7,600 bases of DNA. Source: a bacterium. GTDB taxonomy: Bacteria > Electryoneota > RPQS01. The stretch is taken from contig JAHIZR010000455.1 of assembly GCA_018814465.1 (NCBI GenBank), forward strand, positions 1-7,600, written 5' to 3'. Position numbers and translations under genes: made by a program. The notes under the pieces are model-generated. The model was not told the DNA's origin and did no database searches. It saw only the letters and a list, made by a program, of their open reading frames with translations. Below, one piece after another: positions 1 through 4,238 of this stretch (within the stretch, counting starts at the first letter, position 1; every line of letters begins with the position of its first letter).

Positions 1-1
1 G

Positions 2-346
2 AGTCAGTCGGTCGCGATGCGGGTTCCCCTGCGCTGGATCGCGATTCTCTACGGCCGCATCAAGACCGATCTCGCCGTTACCTCCGGTGTGCATTCCGGT
101 TCCGACGTCATCAAGTGCATGCTGGCCGGCGCTAATATTTCGATGATGTGTTCCGCGCTCTATCAGAACGGTCTCGATCATATCCAGACCGTCCTGATCG
201 ACATTCGTCGCTGGATGGAAGAGAAGGAATACGAATCCATTATGCAGATGCGCGGCGCCATGAGTCAGAAGTCCGTCGCCGAACCCGCCGCCTTCGAGCG
301 CGCCAACTACATGAAGACCCTCCAAAGCTTCAAACCACTCGTGTAA
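2..346 (+). CDS. Dihydroorotate dehydrogenase-like protein, C-terminal part (5' partial)
   Basis: The reading frame is open from base 2 and ends with TAA at 344-346, giving 114 residues of a protein that begins outside the window. The sequence fits the last strands of an FMN-binding TIM barrel of the dihydroorotate dehydrogenase type. The stretch AVTSGVHSGSDVIKCMLAGA corresponds to the family's conserved glycine/serine segment that binds the FMN phosphate, and ISMMCSALYQNG to the final barrel strand and following helix. The helical tail (IDIRRWMEEKEYESI) matches the 'DHODH-like' proteins of about 330 residues found in many FCB bacteria. In the family the cofactor is FMN and the location is cytoplasmic. 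True class 1 enzymes oxidise dihydroorotate in pyrimidine synthesis, but the substrate of this divergent subgroup is uncertain and the catalytic region is not visible. The first in-frame ATG (17) is internal, not the start. Terminator-like hairpins follow, so this is probably the last gene of its transcript. Confidence 0.85.
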   Translation, partial: SQSVAMRVPLRWIAILYGRIKTDLAVTSGVHSGSDVIKCMLAGANISMMCSALYQNGLDHIQTVLIDIRRWMEEKEYESIMQMRGAMSQKSVAEPAAFERANYMKTLQSFKPLV

Positions 347-361
347 ATGAGTAGTCTTACG

Positions 362-391
362 TTCGCCGTGGTGGGGGCCCTCACCCACCCG
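362..391. repeat. 30-bp hairpin repeat, copy 1
   Basis: This 30-bp unit matches 690-719 at 25 of 30 positions and starts with the same TTCGCCG. Its core folds as an 8-bp stem (370-377 with 382-389) with one G-A mismatch around a CCCT loop. It starts 16 bp after the stop codon of the upstream gene and is followed by GATTTTG, so it could also contribute to transcription termination. Confidence 0.6.
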
Positions 392-408
392 ATTTTGTGA
401 TCTACTAC

Positions 409-436
409 GCGACACCCTCCCGGGTGTCGCTGTCTT
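409..436 (+). terminator. Rho-independent terminator-like hairpin (TCCC loop)
   Basis: GCGACACCC (409-417) pairs perfectly with GGGTGTCGC (422-430) around a TCCC loop, and TGTCTTTT follows. This GC-rich 9-bp stem with a short T-rich tail, about 60 bp after the stop at 346, is the best first terminator for the dehydrogenase-like gene. It is related in sequence to the next hairpin at 453-474. On the minus strand its loop would read GGGA, a GNRA tetraloop. Confidence 0.65.
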
Positions 437-452
437 TTCGCCGAACTATTAG

Positions 453-480
453 GTAACACGCTCCCGCGTGTTGCGTCTTT
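453..480 (+). terminator. Second TCCC-loop terminator-like hairpin
   Basis: AACACGC (455-461) pairs with GCGTGTT (466-472) around the same TCCC loop as the hairpin at 409-430. A T-G and a G-C pair extend the stem to 453-474, and GTCTTT follows. The loop is identical to its neighbour's, while two stem pairs differ in a compensatory way. It may act as a back-up terminator or be one member of a repeat family. Confidence 0.55.
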
Positions 481-491
481 CCCCACATGAA

Positions 492-524
492 TAAAGGCCG
501 ACTCAATCGAGTCGGCCTTTAGTT
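492..524. terminator. Strong bidirectional intrinsic terminator
   Basis: TAAAGGCCGACTC (492-504) pairs perfectly over 13 bp with GAGTCGGCCTTTA (509-521), leaving an AATC loop. On the plus strand the stem ends in CCTTTAGTTGTT. On the minus strand it ends in CCTTTATTC. It can therefore stop transcription from both convergent genes. It is the clearest terminator in the window and the likeliest final stop for the minus-strand operon, although it lies about 300 bp beyond that operon's last stop codon. Confidence 0.8.
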
Positions 525-537
525 GTTATCACATTCG

Positions 538-596
538 AGGCAACGGGCTTCAGCCCATTGTGCAATTAACGACAAGGGGCTAAAGCCGCCTTGCCT
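538..596. repeat. REP-like palindromic doublet with GGGCT/AGCCC cores
   Basis: Two stem-loops face each other in 59 bp. The first (541-560) has arms CAACGGGCT and AGCCCATTG with one mismatch. The second (573-593) has arms CAAGGGGCT and AGCCGCCTTG with one bulge. The whole unit is bounded by the inverted hexamers AGGCAA (538-543) and TTGCCT (591-596). The paired, inward-facing layout is that of a REP doublet or small non-autonomous element. GGGCTNNAGCCC-type repeats are, as I recall, frequent between genes in environmental bacterial genomes. No transposase is present. Confidence 0.6.
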
Positions 597-689
597 GACT
601 TAGGATATTCCGGAATTCTAAGAATCGCACTGCCGTGCGCGGCTACGGTGTCCTGAACTTTGATCGCCGAGCCGGGTTAAGCAACTAAT

Positions 690-719
690 TTCGCCGAGGT
701 GTGTGCCCTCACACGCCCG
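690..719. repeat. 30-bp hairpin repeat, copy 2
   Basis: This is the second copy of the unit at 362-391, in the same orientation. The stem GGTGTGTG (698-705) pairs with CACACGCC (710-717) around a CCCT loop, with one T-G wobble. The copy lies inside a longer inverted repeat, CGAGCCGGG (668-676) with CCCGGCTCG (716-724), which would compete with the base of the inner stem. Confidence 0.6.
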
Positions 720-771
720 GCTCGCGCAACCCGGCCGGAATCCTATTGTAGGGATGGGAGTGTATACTGTC

Positions 772-816
772 ATTCCGGAAACTTGCTGTAGTCTTCGTAA
801 GCAAGTTATCCGGAAT
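772..816. repeat. Long imperfect inverted repeat beside the propeller gene's stop
   Basis: The 15-base arm ATTCCGGAAACTTGC (772-786) is complementary to 801-816 except for one bulged A, around a 14-base loop. The element ends 10 bp from the stop codon of the minus-strand gene. No T-rich tail follows on the minus strand, so it is not a standard intrinsic terminator. It could stabilise the 3' end of the mRNA or be a dispersed palindromic repeat of the GTCATTCCGG...CCGGAATCCC kind. Other copies of CCGGAAT or its complement lie at 607-616 and 735-741. Confidence 0.6.
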
Positions 817-825
817 CCCGATCTT

Positions 826-2271
826 CTATTTCAAATACACAACCTTAACCGTCTTCACATTCCGCGCATCCGATTCCCGTACGAAATACAAACCGCTGGA
901 CAGTGTCGCGGGAGCCAGATACTGAATCCGCGACCCCGCTAACACCCCCTCATGAATCACATCCACTTCCTGCCCTAACAGATTGTGGAGCGTAATCCGC
1001 ACGTCGCGAGCGAAGCCCGTCACATCAAGTGTCAGCTCGCTGTTGAATGGATTCGGATAGGTGGAAATTTCGATAAAAGAAGGTAGGGGAGCAAATAGAT
1101 TGTCCACATCTGTCGTCGGGTCAAGACCAGTCTTTACAAGCCAGAAGTCGAAGTCTCCGGCACCTAAAGAATTGGTAACACCTGCCAGCGCATAACCGCC
1201 ATCATCTGTCAGGTGAACGGAGTAGCAAATTTCATAGTCGCTGCCGCCGAAGGTGCGGTTCCACATAATATCGCCGTTGGCATTTGTTCTTACGATCCAG
1301 AATTCAAATTCTCCGGCGCCCATGACCCAGACATGGCCCGCTAACACATAGCCGTCGTCGGATGTCTGCTGAACCGAATGACATTCATCCCAGAGACTGC
1401 CGCTGTAGGTACGGGTCCACAGACTGTCTCCATTAGCATCGGTCTTCACCAGCCAAAAACTGGCATTGTCGGCGCCAAAGACAGATCCGGCCAGTACATA
1501 ACCGCCATCGGCTGTCTGTTGAACCGAATGACAGTTTTCATCGTTGTTTCCATCATATGTCCGGCTCCAGAGGCTGTCACCATTGGCGTTTGTCTTTACC
1601 ATCCAGAAATCCTGATCTCCCGCTCCGAAGGACTCGGTATATCCTGCCAGTACATAGCCGCCATCGGTGGTCTGTTGAATCGAATGACAATTATCATCGC
1701 TGTTTCCACCGAATGTGCGGCTCCAAAGACTATCACCATTTGCATCCGTTTTCACCAGCCAGAAATCTCTACTTCCGGCGCCAAAAGATCCAGTATACCC
1801 AGCCAGTACATAGCCTCCGTCGTATGTCTGTTGAATCGACCAACATTTGTCAGCGCCAATTCCGCCGAAGGTATGGCTCCAGAGTCTGTTACCGTTTGCA
1901 TCCGTTTTTACCAGCCAGAAATCACTCTCTCCTGCGCCGTAGGACCAGGTGTCACCGGCCAATATGTAACCACCATCGGTAGTCTGTTGCATCGAATGAC
2001 AGTTTTCATTATTACTCCCACCGAAGTTGCGGCTCCAGAGGCTGTCACCGTGAGTGTCTGTTTTTACCAGCCAGAAATCCCTTAAACCGGCACCGAAAGA
2101 CTCGGAAATACCTGACAGCACATAACCGCCGTCAAAGGTCTGCTGAATCGAACTACAAAGTTCTTGCGAGCTGCCGCCAAAGGTTCGACTCCAAAGGCTG
2201 TCGGGTTGGGCGTGGGAGATCGTCGAGACTGTCAACAGCATTATCACAGAATATGCATGTCGAAATTGCAT
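826..2271 (-). CDS. Secreted seven-repeat (probable beta-propeller) protein with T9SS type A sorting domain
   Basis: The 481-residue product has a signal peptide (cleavage probably after Ala21, SHA|Q). Seven tandem repeats follow at residues 24-75, 76-127, 128-179, 180-231, 232-281, 282-333 and 334-385. Each reads roughly DSLWSRTFGGS..E.C.S, QQT.DGGYVLAG, FGAG, DFWLVKTDANG. Seven repeats of about 52 residues suggest a seven-bladed beta-propeller. Residues 398-481 form a T9SS type A sorting domain with YPNPF at 405-409, a GLYFVR segment and a terminal Lys, so the protein should cross the outer membrane and be released or anchored on the surface. ATG at 2271 is chosen because AAGGAG (2284-2279) lies 7 bases upstream and the signal peptide starts directly there. 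The gene follows the esterase gene after 21 bp, so the two are probably cotranscribed. The role is unknown; binding or adhesion is only a guess. Every repeat has a single Cys at repeat position 16, and these are the only cysteines in the protein. Confidence 0.9.
   Translation of the reverse strand: MQFRHAYSVIMLLTVSTISHAQPDSLWSRTFGGSSQELCSSIQQTFDGGYVLSGISESFGAGLRDFWLVKTDTHGDSLWSRNFGGSNNENCHSMQQTTDGGYILAGDTWSYGAGESDFWLVKTDANGNRLWSHTFGGIGADKCWSIQQTYDGGYVLAGYTGSFGAGSRDFWLVKTDANGDSLWSRTFGGNSDDNCHSIQQTTDGGYVLAGYTESFGAGDQDFWMVKTNANGDSLWSRTYDGNNDENCHSVQQTADGGYVLAGSVFGADNASFWLVKTDANGDSLWTRTYSGSLWDECHSVQQTSDDGYVLAGHVWVMGAGEFEFWIVRTNANGDIMWNRTFGGSDYEICYSVHLTDDGGYALAGVTNSLGAGDFDFWLVKTGLDPTTDVDNLFAPLPSFIEISTYPNPFNSELTLDVTGFARDVRITLHNLLGQEVDVIHEGVLAGSRIQYLAPATLSSGLYFVRESDARNVKTVKVVYLK
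1117..2202 (-). repeat. Seven in-frame tandem repeats of ~156 bp
   Basis: The repeat region of the propeller gene is visible in the DNA as recurring segments such as CCAGAAATC, CATAGCCGCCATC, CTGTTGAATCGAATGACA and GGCTCCAGAGGCTGTC. Six units are 156 bp and the fifth is 150 bp, lacking two codons in its GAG..DFW segment. Repeats 1-4 resemble one another most, while 6 and 7 are more diverged. Such an array could change copy number by recombination. Confidence 0.85.
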
Positions 2272-2278
2272 GATTTCT

Positions 2279-2284
2279 CTCCTT
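2279..2284 (-). promoter_or_regulatory. Ribosome binding site of the propeller gene
   Basis: The minus strand reads AAGGAG seven bases before the ATG at 2271. The site lies within the 21-bp gap after the esterase stop codon and supports both the start choice and translation from a shared mRNA. Confidence 0.8.
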
Positions 2285-2292
2285 GTTTGGAT

Positions 2293-3729
2293 TTATTTCA
2301 ACAGCACCATCTTCCTTGCTGAACTGCCGCCGTTCCACTTCAACGAATAGAAATAGACTCCCGAAGGGAGCTCCGTTCCGTCGAATTGAATCGCATGACC
2401 GCCGGCTTCGTATAAGCCCGCAACCAGCGTGCGCACCAACTGCCCGGATGTATTATACACTGCCAGCTCGATTTCCTGTGTTTCGTTCAGCTCGAAGCGA
2501 ATCGTTGTCTCGGGATTAAAGGGATTCGGATAGTTGGCCAGCAGCTTAACCGAGGTGGGCAGGGCGGGCAGCGGTGAATCAATGTTCACCGAACCGGGAA
2601 AAAACTGCGTCAAAGCCAGATCCAAATGCGCCGCCCAATTGCACCAGCTATGTCCCTCGTGCCACTCATAATACTCGTAAGGATAGCCCTTCTCGTCCAG
2701 AATCTCTATCAGTGCCTCTACGAGCGGCGGCAGGACCTCGATATCATAAGTCCCCATATCCAGATAGAGCTCCAGGTCCAGCAGCGGATTGTTGGAAAAC
2801 GCTGTCCTGATATTCGTTTCGACATTGCTGGATTGCGCGCCGATCTTGCCGAACTGCTCGGGATAGGTCACGCCCAGATACAACGAAATATTCCCGCCGT
2901 TCGACGCGCCGATTGTGCCCCGCAGTTCCGGCTCCGTTCTCGTGCGAAACCGGCCATCCACCCAAGGCATCACCTCTTCTGTGATAAACCTTCCGAAGGC
3001 TGCCTGCTGATCTCCCGCATACTCAGGCGAGCGGTTCACCGGCGGCACGAAGACTCCGATGATCGGTACGATCCGGTCATGATAGATCAAATAGTCCAGC
3101 ACATTATCCGCATCCGACAGTGTAATATACTCCAAACCATCGTGGAACAGCATCACCGGATAATGCTCCTCCGATTCAGCATAACCATAGGGCAGATACA
3201 CTCTGATCGTGCGCGAATTTCCCAGATTTGTACTATAAAAAGAAGTATCCTGCAAACTTCCATGCTCGATATTCGCGTAATACTCCACTTCCGGCGGTGA
3301 AATATATTGCGGCATCCGTAGCTCCGAGTTCGGACCATAGCCTCCAGTACAGGTGTACGGATTCCGCGGATCCAAAATCCAGTTGCCGCCGTTCAGCACA
3401 TATTTGTAGTCGATCCTGGCATCCGATTCGAAATAGTATCCACGGTACCAGAAATCCGTTCCGGCCACCGTACTCATGGAATGCCCGTTCGGATTCCAGC
3501 TGTTCATGTCCCCCGCCACCGTCACGCTGTTGGCTGTCCCCCGGTAGATCATAAACATCGTCGTGTCATTCTCGATATAGGGGAAGCTTTCCTGCGCATT
3601 CATGAAACTGTCCACGATCGCCGGCCGCTCCGCTTGCGACACAATATTCAGCCGCGCCAGAAAATCATTGAAGGTCTGGCTGACGGCGGTGAGAGGCAGC
3701 AAAATTAAAAATAGAAGAGGGATTCTCAT
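2293..3729 (-). CDS. Secreted CBM48-like / esterase-family (CE1-type) protein with T9SS type A sorting domain
   Basis: The 478-residue product starts with a signal peptide (cleavage near AVS|Q, residue 17). Residues ~55-140 resemble an E-set/CBM48 domain, with VAGDMNSWNP, DYKYVLNG and WILDPRNPYT. Residues ~155-378 form an alpha/beta-hydrolase of the putative-esterase family (PF00756 type): strand IRVYLPYGY, then VMLFHDGLEY, and the nucleophile elbow GASNGG with Ser276. Asp329 (GTYD) and His360 (EGHSW) are the likely rest of the triad. Residues ~395-478 are a T9SS type A sorting domain (YPNPFNPETTIRF, SGVYFYSL, terminal VLLK). Known relatives with a CBM48-esterase layout include CE1 feruloyl and acetylxylan esterases; enterobactin esterases (Fes) also pair an N-terminal E-set domain with this fold. 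The substrate cannot be fixed here. ATG 3729 is chosen because AGGAG lies just upstream (minus strand) and the hydrophobic signal begins directly after it. It is the first gene of a two-gene unit. Confidence 0.9.
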   Translation of the reverse strand: MRIPLLFLILLPLTAVSQTFNDFLARLNIVSQAERPAIVDSFMNAQESFPYIENDTTMFMIYRGTANSVTVAGDMNSWNPNGHSMSTVAGTDFWYRGYYFESDARIDYKYVLNGGNWILDPRNPYTCTGGYGPNSELRMPQYISPPEVEYYANIEHGSLQDTSFYSTNLGNSRTIRVYLPYGYAESEEHYPVMLFHDGLEYITLSDADNVLDYLIYHDRIVPIIGVFVPPVNRSPEYAGDQQAAFGRFITEEVMPWVDGRFRTRTEPELRGTIGASNGGNISLYLGVTYPEQFGKIGAQSSNVETNIRTAFSNNPLLDLELYLDMGTYDIEVLPPLVEALIEILDEKGYPYEYYEWHEGHSWCNWAAHLDLALTQFFPGSVNIDSPLPALPTSVKLLANYPNPFNPETTIRFELNETQEIELAVYNTSGQLVRTLVAGLYEAGGHAIQFDGTELPSGVYFYSLKWNGGSSARKMVLLK

Positions 3730-3782
3730 AACTTCTCCTGCCGGAAGAGGGCAATTCAAGGATAGCCCGGTGAGTTTGTGTG

Positions 3783-3788
3783 ATTATA
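3783..3788 (-). promoter_or_regulatory. Candidate -10 box for the esterase-propeller operon
   Basis: The minus strand reads TATAAT at 3788-3783, a perfect -10 hexamer. Transcription would start near 3776, giving a leader of about 47 bases before the ATG at 3729. No good TTGACA-like -35 box lies at 16-18 bp, so the promoter may need an activator or use the different promoter rules of Bacteroidota-type sigma factors. Confidence 0.45.
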
Positions 3789-3944
3789 ACTCTAAAGTAA
3801 AGCGAATACGGCTAAACTACAAGAGCCATCAACAAGAATTCAGAATCAAGGCAACAATACTTGTCGGATATGTCCGATATGTTCTTAATAGTGAGGAGAG
3901 GATGAATCCGAAATCAGCTTGAATCCGAGCATGAAAGCAGCCCA

Positions 3945-3989
3945 GAATGGGAAGTTTAGCATTGGCTAACTTCTGCCCGGCTCCCATTC
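3945..3989. repeat. Imperfect palindrome in the divergent spacer
   Basis: GAATGGG (3945-3951) pairs with CCCATTC (3983-3989). Directly inside, AAGTTTAGC (3952-3960) pairs with GCTAACTT (3965-3972) with one bulged T around an ATTG loop. Ten unpaired bases remain on the 3' side. It could be an RNA structure, an operator or a decayed repeat; there is no T-rich tail. Confidence 0.4.
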
Positions 3990-4102
3990 GAGGACACTCC
4001 TCCCGAAAAACATAGTGCATCTTCAGGAATATTCAAATCAGCTGGACAATTGCGGTGAACCTGACTCAACTTAGAGAATTTCAACATCAATAGTTATAGC
4101 CA

Positions 4103-4126
4103 AGTTTGTGACAGAGTACACAAACT
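4103..4126. promoter_or_regulatory. CRP/FNR-family-like operator upstream of the receptor promoter
   Basis: AGTTTGTG (4103-4110) and CACAAACT (4119-4126) are perfect 8-base inverted arms. The core TGTGA-N6-ACACA (4107-4122) matches the CRP consensus TGTGA-N6-TCACA at 9 of 10 half-site positions. Its centre is about 80 bp upstream of the predicted start of receptor transcription, a range used by upstream activators of this family. The regulator itself is not in the window. Confidence 0.45.
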
Positions 4127-4158
4127 ACCCCTATTTTAAGAAATTGGTAATCAAGGGA

Positions 4159-4187
4159 TTGACATTTAATCTAACCATTGTTACATT
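4159..4187 (+). promoter_or_regulatory. Promoter of the TonB-dependent receptor operon
   Basis: A perfect -35 TTGACA (4159-4164) is followed by a 17-bp spacer and TACATT (4182-4187) as the -10 box (4 of 6 to TATAAT). TACATTAA also partly fits the Bacteroidota -7 element TAnnTTTG. Transcription would start near 4194, leaving a leader of about 45 bases before the ATG at 4239. Confidence 0.6.
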
Positions 4188-4212
4188 AACACCGATAGGA
4201 ACCAAAACTAAC

Positions 4213-4227
4213 CCTCGATACACGAGG
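4213..4227 (+). promoter_or_regulatory. Small hairpin covering the receptor's ribosome binding site
   Basis: CCTCG (4213-4217) pairs with CGAGG (4223-4227) around an ATACA loop. The 3' arm contains GAGG (4224-4227), the only Shine-Dalgarno-like sequence before the ATG at 4239, 11 bases away. The stem may therefore lower translation initiation. Confidence 0.35.
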
Positions 4228-4238
4228 CGAAGCACAAG

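Larger units (their letters stand above)
347..825. other. Convergent intergenic region rich in hairpins and small palindromic repeats
   Basis: No convincing gene lies in these 479 bp between the ends of two convergent genes. In order it contains: a 30-bp hairpin repeat (362-391), two related TCCC-loop stem-loops (409-430, 453-474), a strong bidirectional terminator (492-521), a 59-bp palindromic doublet (538-596), a small stem-loop CGCAC/GTGCG (626-639), a second copy of the 30-bp repeat (690-719) inside a longer stem (668-724), and a long inverted repeat (772-816). Convergent spacers are a usual place for such elements because they interrupt neither genes nor promoters. Confidence 0.75.
3730..4238. 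other. Divergent control region between the two operons
   Basis: These 509 bp are visibly more AT-rich than the flanking genes and hold no convincing gene. They contain the leader and a -10 box for the minus-strand operon, a small dyad TCGGA-N4-TCCGA (3864-3877), a 45-base imperfect palindrome (3945-3989), a CRP/FNR-like dyad (4103-4126), a good plus-strand promoter (4159-4187) and a small hairpin over the receptor's ribosome binding site (4213-4227). The stretch 4020-4100 shows no recognisable signal. Confidence 0.7.

Noticed and set aside
347..825. Insertion sequence or CRISPR array in the repeat-rich spacer
   Set aside because: There is no transposase fragment and no target-site duplication I could find. 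The repeats are not regularly spaced with unique spacers of equal length, so small palindromic elements explain the pattern better.
1378..2085. Long plus-strand open frame (235 codons) antisense to the propeller repeats
   Set aside because: Its apparent repeats are the complement of the propeller repeats in another frame. It has no ribosome site and resembles no protein, so it is a shadow of the minus-strand gene.
3730..3759. N-terminal extension of the esterase from a TTG codon at 3759
   Set aside because: It would put ten non-signal residues (LNCPLPAGEV-like) before the hydrophobic signal peptide. ATG 3729 has an AGGAG site directly upstream, which lies inside the extension.
3893..3922. 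GAGGAGAGG followed by an ATG and a five-codon frame (leader-peptide-like)
   Set aside because: The Shine-Dalgarno match is good, but the peptide is only six residues with no regulatory codon run. It lies over 300 bp before the next plus-strand gene and upstream of that gene's promoter.
3829..4020. Minus-strand 63-codon open frame in the divergent spacer
   Set aside because: It has no convincing ribosome site and no family resemblance, its composition is like non-coding DNA, and it overlaps the palindromes.
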